This document shows positions 43,972 to 53,350 of a stretch of 64,000 bases of DNA, piece by piece. Within the stretch, counting starts at the first letter, position 1, and every line of letters begins with the position of its first letter. The stretch is taken from NCBI GenBank assembly GCA_947631195.1, contig CANRKK010000004.1:35726-99725 (forward strand), read 5' to 3'. The position numbers were made by a program, and so were the translations under genes. The DNA is from an uncultured Clostridia bacterium (GTDB lineage Bacteria > Bacillota > Clostridia > Christensenellales > Borkfalkiaceae). A model generated the notes under the pieces. That model did not search any database. It was not told the DNA's origin and saw only the letters and a program-made list of their open reading frames with translations.

Positions 43972-46900
43972 ATGTCAAAAACAAGAAAAATTACAATTTT
44001 AACTTTCTTGCTTATATTGGTGTGCTGCCTTGCGGCGGGAATCATAACCGCGGTTTCCGGCACGGCGGCATATGCAGAAGCGGCAAGATCCGTCAGCGTA
44101 AAAGGTATAACCGTAAATAACGGAACAAAGTCCGTTACCGCATATTCCGACCCTGTGGAATTTACCGAAAGCGTTTCGGGCTCGTCCCTCAACGACCAGG
44201 GCGTCGAGTTCGTGACGGTCGGCGCGCAGGACAGCGTCATATATACCGCCTTATATCCCAAAACGACTACGGGACGTACGGGCAGCGTGACGGAATTCAC
44301 TTGCGAAGCTGAAAAAACTTATTTCAAGGTCACCGAAATCAATTCTTCGGGCGACGGCTCGACATATATTCCCGTGGGAGGCTTTGTCTTGTCTGTGCCT
44401 TCCTCAAACGCGGATTTTGCCGCCGTAGGCGATACAGTGACGCTCGGCGGAACAAAAATAAAAATAGCGGACAAAGCGGTCGAATCGGAAACGGGCAACC
44501 GCGTAGCGGTGGATAACACCAACACAAACCGTTCGGGCAATATGATAGTTTACTACGATTACCAGTTCGGTCAAAAGACGGGCACGAATATCTTCGGCAC
44601 GGAAATGACCTGCACGTACGACTTTGAGGAAAACTCGTTTAAAGTCGTGTCGTTCCGCGCTTTCGGCGAGGGCGACGACGCAGGTTCGGACATTCCCGAC
44701 AACAGTTTTGTTTTGAGCGCGTACGGCCCCGGCTACCGCGGCCAGCTTGTCGAAAACGAGCTGTTCAAGCGCGGCGATAAAGTAAAAATGGTCGGCTTCG
44801 ATTTCATTCGCTTCGGCGGCACGGTTACGGGAACGTTCGATTTCATCAACCCTACCAAAGAGAGCAATCCGAAAGGAATGGAAACTCCCGATTCACCCTT
44901 CCCCGCATACCGCGGTGAAAACCAAACTATCATATACACCTACGGCTGGAGCTATAACGGCGCAGCGGGGACGGGCACCAATACTTACGGATTCGAGGCC
45001 GCCGTGGATGAAAACGGCGTGGTGGTGGAGCTCAACGTCAACGTATCGAAAATCCCCGAAAACGGCTATGTCATCTCGGGGCACGGGCTCGGCAGGGATT
45101 TTATACGCTCGAACATAGTCCTCGGCGCAACGGTGGAATACGACGTTTCAACCAAAACATACACGGCCAACACCACCCTTAACAGCTATTATGAAAACCT
45201 CGTTCTGGAAGCAAATTCGGCAATAAAGGCGGCGCAGGAGAAGGTAGACAGGTTATTCGACGTGGACGGCGAAACCATAGCGGAGCTTTCCAAGCAGGTC
45301 GAAGATAAACTTGCCGAGCTCAAAGCAGTAAAAGAGACGATAGAAAGCGGCGACGGTCTGTCTGAGGACAATCGCCTCAACATGTTGATGAACTATAACA
45401 ATTTCCAGATTCAGATAGAAAATCTCTATCACAGAATTTCCACACTTTCGCTCGAGGGCAAAGCGGTGGCCGCCCACGCGGTATGGCACAGACCCACCGA
45501 AAAGACCTATGCCGACCTTAAAAGCACCGTGGAAATGTATGCGGAGACTGGCATCAATCTCGTGTTTGTGGAAACGCTCTACAACGGCTATTCCACATAC
45601 CGTACAAAATATTCCGATTTATTCCCCTACAACGTAAATCTCGGCAGCAGCTACGTTGCCGAAGACGGCACGCGGTACGACGATTATTTAAAAGCATTTG
45701 TTGCGGTTTGCAACGAGTACGACATTGAAGTCCACGCCTGGGTCGAAAACTTCTATGTCGGCACGCAAAATTCCGTGCCCGTGGTAAAAAATTATCCCGA
45801 GTGGATAATGTATAACGACCCTGCCGCAAACGTCGGATATGAATATGTCCAGCGCAACGAAGGCGGACCTTATATATTCATAGACCCCGCAAATGAAGAA
45901 GTGTGCGACGCACTGATCGATTATTATAAGGACTTGATGGAAACCGTTCCCGAAATCGCGGGACTTAACCTCGACTATATCCGTTACCCCGTTTCCAACC
46001 GCAATGAAGACACGGGTTATACGATAGCCGCCATGCAGGGCTTTGCCGCGCAAAAGGGCATGACCTTTACAGAGGCGCAAAAAACCGACAGAAAGAAGAT
46101 GGCAAGCAAATTCAGCCAGCTTTTCGACAGCAGATACCGCACGCAGGCAGAGGCCGATAAAAACTATGACGACTGGGTGACGTACAGAACGAATATAATC
46201 ACGTCCTACGTCAAGCGCATCAAGACGGAAGTCAAGGATGAATACAACAAAATCCTCTCAACCGCCGTATTTTCTTCGATTTCCGAATCCCTGCTCAGCA
46301 AAAAACAGGATTGGAAGCAGTGGTTTTCGAACGGTTGGATAGACATTGCAACGCCGATGGCCTATTACAATTCTTCGGCGGACGTACTCACTAACGTAAA
46401 CGTTATGATACAGGCCGCGGGCAACAACTGTTATTACTACGCAGGGCTTGCATCCTCTTACAGCGGCTTGCCCGCATACCGCAACACCGACCAGATAGAA
46501 GCGGCGTACTCGGCGGGCGCGAACGGCTATGTAATATTCTGCTCCACGCAGATAATCGGCCACGAGGACGTCCAGCAGGTTTTAAGGGAGGGCGCAAATT
46601 CCAAAAAAGCCGTACTTCCGCACGCGTCTACCGCCAAGGTGCTCAAAGCGTATTTTGACGATATAATTGACAAAGCCGAAAGAATTTATATACCGAAAGG
46701 CGGTATGACCCAAGCCAAATTCGAGGCGTTAAAGTCTGAATTTTCAAAAATTTCCGCAATGGAAACTTCGGGCGCGGCCAATATCCAGAAGATACGTTCG
46801 GCGCTTGCCGCAATGTACGAATACGGCGCTATCTCGGCCTATGCTTCGGGCTATTCCGGGCAGCGCATCACAGAGGAGTTGAAAGAGCTTGACGGCCTGC

Positions 46901-47190
46901 TCGATACAAAAATTTCACTCGAACTGATAAGTTCGGGCGAATGGAATCCCGAAGAGACTCCGTCCCGTCCCTCGCTTTCGGGCGGCACAAAACCCACGGA
47001 ACCGTCGGGTTCGGGGGATTCTTCCGGGGACAACACGGGTAACTCGGGCGATACAAAGCCCGTTAAGCCCGAAAACAACGATTTAACGGTTATTATTTCT
47101 TGTTCGGTGATAGGGGGTGTCGTCGTTCTGGCAGCCGCGGCGGCAATAATTATCATAGTAATCAAGAAAAATAAAAATAAAAATTTATAA
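43972..47190 (+). CDS. Surface-anchored GHL10/DUF187-type glycoside hydrolase-like protein
   Basis: A 1072-residue exported protein. A signal peptide (residues 1-36, ending TAAYAEA) is followed by two or three beta-rich domains (40-400), a helical linker (405-500) and a GHL10 barrel from about 500 to 880: HAVWHRPTEKT, INLVFVETLYNG, VHAWVENFYVG, FIDPANEEV, GLNLDYIRYP, IATPMAYYN. After a helical part, a Pro/Ser/Gly/Asp-rich stretch leads to a C-terminal membrane helix (ISCSVIGGVVVLAAAAAII) and KKNKNKNL, with no LPXTG. It is therefore tethered outside the cell. Start follows GGGAGAAGG. Confidence 0.85.
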   Translation: MSKTRKITILTFLLILVCCLAAGIITAVSGTAAYAEAARSVSVKGITVNNGTKSVTAYSDPVEFTESVSGSSLNDQGVEFVTVGAQDSVIYTALYPKTTTGRTGSVTEFTCEAEKTYFKVTEINSSGDGSTYIPVGGFVLSVPSSNADFAAVGDTVTLGGTKIKIADKAVESETGNRVAVDNTNTNRSGNMIVYYDYQFGQKTGTNIFGTEMTCTYDFEENSFKVVSFRAFGEGDDAGSDIPDNSFVLSAYGPGYRGQLVENELFKRGDKVKMVGFDFIRFGGTVTGTFDFINPTKESNPKGMETPDSPFPAYRGENQTIIYTYGWSYNGAAGTGTNTYGFEAAVDENGVVVELNVNVSKIPENGYVISGHGLGRDFIRSNIVLGATVEYDVSTKTYTANTTLNSYYENLVLEANSAIKAAQEKVDRLFDVDGETIAELSKQVEDKLAELKAVKETIESGDGLSEDNRLNMLMNYNNFQIQIENLYHRISTLSLEGKAVAAHAVWHRPTEKTYADLKSTVEMYAETGINLVFVETLYNGYSTYRTKYSDLFPYNVNLGSSYVAEDGTRYDDYLKAFVAVCNEYDIEVHAWVENFYVGTQNSVPVVKNYPEWIMYNDPAANVGYEYVQRNEGGPYIFIDPANEEVCDALIDYYKDLMETVPEIAGLNLDYIRYPVSNRNEDTGYTIAAMQGFAAQKGMTFTEAQKTDRKKMASKFSQLFDSRYRTQAEADKNYDDWVTYRTNIITSYVKRIKTEVKDEYNKILSTAVFSSISESLLSKKQDWKQWFSNGWIDIATPMAYYNSSADVLTNVNVMIQAAGNNCYYYAGLASSYSGLPAYRNTDQIEAAYSAGANGYVIFCSTQIIGHEDVQQVLREGANSKKAVLPHASTAKVLKAYFDDIIDKAERIYIPKGGMTQAKFEALKSEFSKISAMETSGAANIQKIRSALAAMYEYGAISAYASGYSGQRITEELKELDGLLDTKISLELISSGEWNPEETPSRPSLSGGTKPTEPSGSGDSSGDNTGNSGDTKPVKPENNDLTVIISCSVIGGVVVLAAAAAIIIIVIKKNKNKNL

Positions 47191-47208
47191 ATATCAGGAG
47201 GAAAAATT

Positions 47209-49302
47209 ATGAACAAAAAGCTACTTTTGGCATTGATGTTATCGGGTGCGATAGCGTTGACAGTGGGCGTCGGTTGCGGAAATAACCAAGGCGGTGGGGG
47301 AAGTACCACTCCGCCCGAACAAACTACTCCCGGCCCCGACGAAGGCGGGGACAAACAGCATACCGCTCCCGTTATAACGGTTAATCCCAAAACGATAGAG
47401 ATTTTTGCGGGCGATGAAATCGATCTTATGCTCGGTGTAAGCGCGGTCGACGACGAAGGCAATAGCGTTCAGGTTATAATATCCGATGACGACGACTTTG
47501 ACGCAACGTCACCCGAAGAGGGAGAATATACTATAACTTATTCGGCGACGGCTTTTGAGCTTACGTCAACGGCAACCAGAACCATAATCGTACAAAAAGA
47601 ACTTGCCCCCTTGACGCTTGAAACGCGCACTGCGTTTGAAAAACCGGGCAAATGGGAAAGGGGCACAACAATAAATTTCAAACACAACGAATATCACGAA
47701 GTCACCGCAGATTCCGAATTTGAAAGAATGAGCGGCGTATTCCACAACCAATCCGACAAGGACGTTTATGTAACTGTCGGCGGTGGCGGCGGTATCGTTG
47801 CCATACTCGATAAAAACGGCGTGGTAATCGAAGGCAGGGACGGCGCAAACGGTAAACTTGTAAACGCCGAAAATCCCTCTCGTACGTCGTCTACCGCAAC
47901 TTCGTTTGAATATAACGGCGAAACGATACAGGTAGCCTCGTCATATACCACAAAGGGCATGAAGATCCCTGCAGGCGGTTTCGCAGTGGTAATCCAAAGC
48001 GGATATCTCGGCGCCGACTTCGATTCCGACGGCAGAGCGTTTATGGACAACGTTGTAATTCACGAATACGGCAACGTGGTTCGCCTTCAATGGAGCGACG
48101 CGGCAGCGGGTGACTATCTTACCGAATATGTAAACCAGGCTCCCAAGGTTTCCGGCAATACCGATATACCCGTAACGCTCGGCGATACTACTTTTGACCT
48201 TGAAACGGCCGTAAAGGCAGGCATTAAAGTAACCGACGATAACGGAACGTTTGAAACAGACGATGATAAAACGCTTGACAACGCTACGATACAAATAACG
48301 GATAACGGCGGTTTCGACATCAATAAGGAGGGCAACTATGTAATTACCCTTTCCGTTTCCGACGGCACGCTTACAACTACTTTCAAACGCACGGTAAATG
48401 TCGTAAATGATACCGTAAAAGTTTCGATAGGATCGGGAACAGAGTACACTTTCTCTGCAAAGCAGATTTCCACAAATGAGGAACTTACCAGTATAGGTAC
48501 TTACGCGTTTATAATCTACGACTATTCATACAAGTCAACCCATCCCACGTTGGGCTTTAGCAACAACTACGGCGCAGCATATATCATAGACAGATACGGC
48601 AGGATAGCCCGCACTTACGACGGCGCTAACGGCACATACAGTGACAAGGATAACAGTAATAAGGGCGGCGTAGTAACTCCGCAGACATATCTGACGCTGG
48701 CTTACGAATCTCTGCAGGAAGGCGAAACGGTAGTTATCGCTCCCCATGACGGCGGTGTAAACAGCGCAACAAATGGTTCAAGATGGATCTTTGTGCAACT
48801 TGCTAACCGTACCGCAATAGGACAGGAATTCCATTTCACGGGCCTCGAGTTTGAAAAAATGGGCATTACCGTTAAAATAGGCACCAAATCTTTCTTTGTT
48901 GAGCCTAAACTTTACGGCGGGGAAAACCAACAGATATCTAATCCTGCCCAATATCAGATGATCGTTTACACCAAGGCATACGGTTCCACCAATCCTTGCA
49001 CGGGCTGGGGCTATGGCGCGGCGATAGTGTTCGATTCCGAAGGCAAACTGATAAAAGTTTACGACGGAGCTAACGCTCAGTATTGGGAAAACGGCGCAAA
49101 ACAAGATACTAAACCCGATGGATTCAGTGCGACGACTTATGCACAGACGGCATATGAAAACCTTCAGGAGGGCGAAAAGCTCATAGTATTCCCTAATTGT
49201 AGCGTAAACGGCAATGCAGCCAGGGCTTGGGCTCTCGGTTTACGCAACGCGAACGATTTCGGCCAGGTATTGACTATAACCGATACAACGGATCCTGCTT
49301 AA
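47209..49302 (+). CDS. Putative lipoprotein with repeated modules
   Basis: A 697-residue exported protein with an N-terminus that fits a lipoprotein signal (ALTVGVGC at about 17-24, a non-ideal lipobox) and a Gly/Thr/Pro-rich linker. Two Ig-like or cadherin-like parts (about 60-130 and 310-400, with DDEGNSV and DNGTFETDD calcium-style acidic turns) are followed by repeated modules. The phrase GAAxxxDxxGxxxxxYDGANGxY occurs near residues 455 and 610, with a looser copy (DKNGVVIEGRDGANG) near 205, and LQEGE follows each of the later two. I do not recognise the family. Its place before the phosphodiester glycosidase suggests glycan binding. Confidence 0.65.
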   Translation: MNKKLLLALMLSGAIALTVGVGCGNNQGGGGSTTPPEQTTPGPDEGGDKQHTAPVITVNPKTIEIFAGDEIDLMLGVSAVDDEGNSVQVIISDDDDFDATSPEEGEYTITYSATAFELTSTATRTIIVQKELAPLTLETRTAFEKPGKWERGTTINFKHNEYHEVTADSEFERMSGVFHNQSDKDVYVTVGGGGGIVAILDKNGVVIEGRDGANGKLVNAENPSRTSSTATSFEYNGETIQVASSYTTKGMKIPAGGFAVVIQSGYLGADFDSDGRAFMDNVVIHEYGNVVRLQWSDAAAGDYLTEYVNQAPKVSGNTDIPVTLGDTTFDLETAVKAGIKVTDDNGTFETDDDKTLDNATIQITDNGGFDINKEGNYVITLSVSDGTLTTTFKRTVNVVNDTVKVSIGSGTEYTFSAKQISTNEELTSIGTYAFIIYDYSYKSTHPTLGFSNNYGAAYIIDRYGRIARTYDGANGTYSDKDNSNKGGVVTPQTYLTLAYESLQEGETVVIAPHDGGVNSATNGSRWIFVQLANRTAIGQEFHFTGLEFEKMGITVKIGTKSFFVEPKLYGGENQQISNPAQYQMIVYTKAYGSTNPCTGWGYGAAIVFDSEGKLIKVYDGANAQYWENGAKQDTKPDGFSATTYAQTAYENLQEGEKLIVFPNCSVNGNAARAWALGLRNANDFGQVLTITDTTDPA

Positions 49303-49334
49303 ACGGCAGAATAAAAATTTTAACCGAAACAAGG

Positions 49335-49375
49335 CTTGCCCCGCTAAAAAGCGGCGGGGCAGCCGTAAACTCGGG
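49335..49375 (+). other. Intergenic hairpin within the operon
   Basis: GCCCCGC pairs with GCGGGGC around a nine-base loop just upstream of the 49384 gene. There is no T tract. It may set relative expression of the flanking genes. Confidence 0.35.
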
Positions 49376-49383
49376 GGTATGCA

Positions 49384-50817
49384 ATGAAAAAGATTTTTTT
49401 GGCGGCTGTTTTAACTTTTTTAATGTTGCCTGCGGTTTCCGCTTCGGGCGCCGCATTTGCCGATATCGCCGCCACCCAAAATTATTCGCTTACGGCAGGC
49501 GACGGATTCAAGTACGCAGAGAGTACTTTTACCGACGGCGGCAATCAACAGGCCATGTTTTACGGCGAATACAAACCGTCGCAGACAAGCCGATACGAGT
49601 TTGTTATACATAGTATAAGGGACGGCTACAAGACCACCGTTACAAACGTTATGGACATAGCCGAGGATTATGAAAAATCGACGGGCCGCAAAGTAATTTT
49701 TGCCACAAACGGCGATTACTTCGACCTTGTCAGCGGAAACAATATGGACTCGTACGTGAACGACGGAATTGTCATAAGCAAGGGCGCGCATGCCACCAAG
49801 CACTGTATGGGCTTCGATAATAACGGCAAAGTTGTTGTCGGCAGACTCACCGAAGCGCAAAAGAGGCTGTGCGTGGAAAAGGACGGCGAAGAAAGGCGGC
49901 TTTTCAATATCGATAAAGTCAATTCCGAACCCGCCGACGGCGAAATAGCAATTTATAATACAACGGGCACATACACCGTCAAGGGCGCGGGCAAGTATAT
50001 AATAAACACCGACAGCGTAAATCTCGGGCAATATCCCGTCTGGGGAGAATCCCACAGAATGACGGTCGGCACGGCAGTTAACGACGATCCTTTCACGTTG
50101 AGGACGGGCCAGTTTGCAATAGTCGTAAAAAGCGACGAAAACGCGCAGTACTTCTTTGACAATATCGTTTACGGCGTTAAATGCAGTCTTGTCGAAGTTC
50201 CCGACGGGGATTTCAAAGATTGCAATTGGGTTATCGGCGGCTACGACATTTTGGTGGACAACGGGGAAGTGAACACAAAGACCCATACCGACAACGACGG
50301 TTCGGGCAACGCCCCCAGAACATTTATGGGCTTTAAGGAGGACGGCACGGGATTTTTGTGCGTGATAGACGGCAGACAATCCCCCTACAGCTCAGGCGTT
50401 TCCGTAGGGCGCGAGGCTGCAATAGCCAAGGAATTAGGAGCAAAGTTTGCTCTCGAGCTCGACGGCGGCGGATCCTCCACGGTAATTTTAAGGGTGGACG
50501 ACAAACTTACGTTGAGGAACAGACCCTCCGACCCGGGCAACGTTATGCGCAAAGTTTCAAACGCCGTGCTGCTTGTGGAAAAACCCGCGGCGGGCGGAGA
50601 GGAGGCGGGCGGAGAGCAGCAAACTCCCGATACGCCCTCAACCGGAACCCCATCTACTCCCGATAATCCCGGTACTGCGGGCGGCGGCACAAATAACAAT
50701 AAAGACATAATAATTATCGTAATTTCCGCATGCGTTGGCGGCGCGTTGCTTGTTGCGGCAATTGTGGTTGCGGTAAAAATAATCAAAAAGAGGAGTAAAA
50801 ATGAAAAAGATCTATAA
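49384..50817 (+). CDS. Surface phosphodiester glycosidase (NAGPA family)
   Basis: A 477-residue exported protein of the family named for N-acetylglucosamine-1-phosphodiester alpha-N-acetylglucosaminidase. A signal peptide (1-26, ...ASGAAFA) precedes the domain with FATNGDYFD, PRTFMGFKEDGTGFLCVIDGRQ, SSGVSVGREAA and FALELDGGGSSTVI, which are the family blocks. A Pro/Thr/Gly-rich stretch and a C-terminal membrane helix with KIIKKRSK form a tail anchor without LPXTG. Such enzymes split sugar-1-phosphodiesters, so the target glycan may have GlcNAc-P links. It overlaps the next gene by 17 bases. Confidence 0.87.
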   Translation: MKKIFLAAVLTFLMLPAVSASGAAFADIAATQNYSLTAGDGFKYAESTFTDGGNQQAMFYGEYKPSQTSRYEFVIHSIRDGYKTTVTNVMDIAEDYEKSTGRKVIFATNGDYFDLVSGNNMDSYVNDGIVISKGAHATKHCMGFDNNGKVVVGRLTEAQKRLCVEKDGEERRLFNIDKVNSEPADGEIAIYNTTGTYTVKGAGKYIINTDSVNLGQYPVWGESHRMTVGTAVNDDPFTLRTGQFAIVVKSDENAQYFFDNIVYGVKCSLVEVPDGDFKDCNWVIGGYDILVDNGEVNTKTHTDNDGSGNAPRTFMGFKEDGTGFLCVIDGRQSPYSSGVSVGREAAIAKELGAKFALELDGGGSSTVILRVDDKLTLRNRPSDPGNVMRKVSNAVLLVEKPAAGGEEAGGEQQTPDTPSTGTPSTPDNPGTAGGGTNNNKDIIIIVISACVGGALLVAAIVVAVKIIKKRSKNEKDL

Positions 50818-52363
50818 AGTAGTGAGCGCTGCGCTGCTGACCGTTGCGGTTGCCGTTTCCGTAGCGTTTGCAGGTTGCGGCAAAGATGTAAACGGAAGCA
50901 TAGATATGGACATTGACCTGTCGCAAAAACCCGAATTAAGCATACTGATGCCTTCGTCCGGGTTCCCCATAGAGCAGGTTAATTCCGACAGCAACGCAAA
51001 GGTTATAGAGCAGGTGACGGGCTATAAAGCGCGGTACACGCAGCTTCCTTCCGCCGACGCTTCCAAAACGCTGAATAACGAGCTTATGGACAAGCGGCAT
51101 TACAATGCGATGAAACTTACCAAAAGCCAGTTCGCCGACCTCGTAAAGGACGATATGCTTGTTGATATTACCGAAGCGTTGCCCGTGTTCGGTCCCGATT
51201 TGCTGGAGAATATTTCACAGGAATCGTGGGACGTCGTAACCGTCGACGGCAAGATTTACGGGATACCCGAGCGCGCGTCCAGCGACAATATCGAAAACCC
51301 GATAGTATTCAACAACGATTTGCTGTTGAAAAACAATCTCGATCTTCCCACAACGCTTGCCGAGTTTGAAAACGTTTTAAAGGTCCTCACCGAAAAATTG
51401 GGCAGACCCGCCATGACGTTCGATAAATACACGCCGCTCGTATTCGCGGTTTCCGCGGCGTTCGGCATTTATTCCGAATGGCAGGAATATACCGTAAACG
51501 GCAATGCGCAAGTGCTTTACTACATGAACGCGCCCCGCTATAAGGAGTACGTCGACTATATGAACAGCTTATATAAAAAGGGTTATATAAGCCAGGTGGT
51601 GGGCACCAATACCTTTACCGACGTGCTTAACGATTTTACGGCCGAAAAGGCAGGCTGCATGGCATGTTCTATCTGGAACGTAACGGCAATAGTGAGCGGC
51701 TTGCAGGCCAACGGCAAAATAACTGCCACGGAAGCGGCGGGCACGCTTGAAAACAACCTTGCATATCTCCGCGCGCTGAAAGAAAACGACGGTTCGCAGG
51801 AAAAGGTTTACCGCTCAAGCGGCTACACTTATATAACTGCGATACCTTTCTACGAAGCTAAAGACGCAGGTTACGCGCTTGACTGGATGAATTCCAAAAT
51901 CAAGGATACCGACGAAGAACATAACTTCCGTTCCATTGTGCTCGGTGAAGAAAACGTGCATTGGATGCAGAACGCAAACGGGGACTATCTTCCCATCGCC
52001 GCGAATTTTGCGGAAAAGGATACAGCAAGTTATTATCTTACCGGCAGTAACGAAAAGAAATACACCGCCTATTGGACGGCGAGGGTAAGAAAGCAGCCCG
52101 AACTCTTCCGCGCATGGTCTACTCTGATGAGAAACGCCGACGAAGTGGGCGTATATAACGTAGTTGATTTTACTCCGCCCATAACGGAATACAATTCCAA
52201 ACGTTCTGCGATTGAAGAATACGCACAGGACCAGTTCTATGTGATGCTTAAGGACGGTTCGGGAAATATTGCGCAGTATCTTGAAAAACTCAACGGCCAA
52301 AACGGCTGCAAATCGGCTACGGACGCTATCAACGAATGGTATAAAACATATAAACACAAATAA
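50801..52363 (+). CDS. ABC transporter sugar-binding lipoprotein
   Basis: A 520-residue extracellular substrate-binding protein (family 1, LplA-like). VAFAGC at about residues 21-26 is a good lipobox. The rest shows the long two-lobe fold of CUT1 binding proteins, including DGKIYGIPERASSDNIENPIVFN and AFGIYSEWQ. It starts within the end of the preceding gene with its own GAGGAG site, and is followed by two permease genes. It should capture the oligosaccharide released by the surface enzymes upstream. Confidence 0.88.
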   Translation: MKKIYKVVSAALLTVAVAVSVAFAGCGKDVNGSIDMDIDLSQKPELSILMPSSGFPIEQVNSDSNAKVIEQVTGYKARYTQLPSADASKTLNNELMDKRHYNAMKLTKSQFADLVKDDMLVDITEALPVFGPDLLENISQESWDVVTVDGKIYGIPERASSDNIENPIVFNNDLLLKNNLDLPTTLAEFENVLKVLTEKLGRPAMTFDKYTPLVFAVSAAFGIYSEWQEYTVNGNAQVLYYMNAPRYKEYVDYMNSLYKKGYISQVVGTNTFTDVLNDFTAEKAGCMACSIWNVTAIVSGLQANGKITATEAAGTLENNLAYLRALKENDGSQEKVYRSSGYTYITAIPFYEAKDAGYALDWMNSKIKDTDEEHNFRSIVLGEENVHWMQNANGDYLPIAANFAEKDTASYYLTGSNEKKYTAYWTARVRKQPELFRAWSTLMRNADEVGVYNVVDFTPPITEYNSKRSAIEEYAQDQFYVMLKDGSGNIAQYLEKLNGQNGCKSATDAINEWYKTYKHK

Positions 52364-52374
52364 GGGAGGGCTCT

Positions 52375-53349
52375 ATGTCCGCAAACAACAAAGCTGTTAA
52401 AAACAATCTGGCGTTAAGGCAGGGACTGAGGAACTTCCGTTCGGGCGTAAGAAAGAACAAATCGCTTATTCCCTTTCTTATCCCCGCAATGGTTTTTGCG
52501 TTGGTCTTTTCCTATTTGCCGATGATAGGTATTTTAATAGCATTCAAGGACAATCCGAATTTCGGGCGGTACGACGTCTTTGAGGCGTTTTCCCGCGCGA
52601 GCTGGACTTTGGATAATTTCAGAATACTTTTTTCCGACCCGGAAATTTTGAAGTATATCGGAAACACTATGATTATCTCTGTAATGAAAATCGTCATTCT
52701 GTTCCCGTTGCCGATAATTCTCGCGGTTATGATATCCGAAGTCAAAAACAAGACCTTTTCCAAAATTATTCAGGGCATGGTATTTTTGCCGCACTTTTTG
52801 TCGTGGGTGGTCATAACGGGCATTTTCAATAACCTTTTGGATCTTTACGGCCCTATCAACAATATGATAACCTCGATGGGCGGCGATTCCATATACTTTA
52901 TGGGCGAGGCCGGCTGGTTCAGGCCGCTTGTTGTAATCCTTTCGGGCTGGAAAGAGATAGGTTACAGTTCCATAGTTTACGTTTCGGCCATCACCGCAAT
53001 AGATTCCTCTCTCTACGAGGCGGCGCAAATAGACGGCGCAAGCAAGCTGAAACAGATCTGGAAGATAACTATCCCGCAGATTTTACCTACGATAATAGTA
53101 ATGCTTATAATCCGTATAGGCTATCTTATGGACGCAGGGTTTGAGCAGGTTTATACGATGCTTAACCCTTACACGCGCGAAACGGGTGAAATTATCGGCA
53201 CATATGTATATCGTCTGGGCCTTGGCACAGGCACCCGCGATTACGGTCTTTCCACCGCAGTGGGACTGTTTAACGGTGTGATCTCGCTTATCCTCATACT
53301 CGGGGCAAACTTTATTTCAAAGAAGAAATTCGGAACGGGGATATGGTAA
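52375..53349 (+). CDS. ABC transporter permease, LplB type
   Basis: A 324-residue inner-membrane permease with six predicted helices, beginning after a basic N-terminus (KNKSLIPFLIPAMVFALVFSYLPMIGIL). The EAA loop that contacts the ATPase is EAAQIDGASKLKQIWKITIPQILPT. The ribosome site is GGGAGGG. It pairs with the next gene to form the membrane channel. No ATPase gene is adjacent; the likely partner is at 58580. Confidence 0.9.
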   Translation: MSANNKAVKNNLALRQGLRNFRSGVRKNKSLIPFLIPAMVFALVFSYLPMIGILIAFKDNPNFGRYDVFEAFSRASWTLDNFRILFSDPEILKYIGNTMIISVMKIVILFPLPIILAVMISEVKNKTFSKIIQGMVFLPHFLSWVVITGIFNNLLDLYGPINNMITSMGGDSIYFMGEAGWFRPLVVILSGWKEIGYSSIVYVSAITAIDSSLYEAAQIDGASKLKQIWKITIPQILPTIIVMLIIRIGYLMDAGFEQVYTMLNPYTRETGEIIGTYVYRLGLGTGTRDYGLSTAVGLFNGVISLILILGANFISKKKFGTGIW

Positions 53350-53350
53350 T

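Noticed and set aside
49420..50379. A 319-codon minus-strand open frame opposite the phosphodiester glycosidase
   Set aside because: The plus-strand protein has signal, catalytic motifs and anchor; the antisense reading is an artefact.
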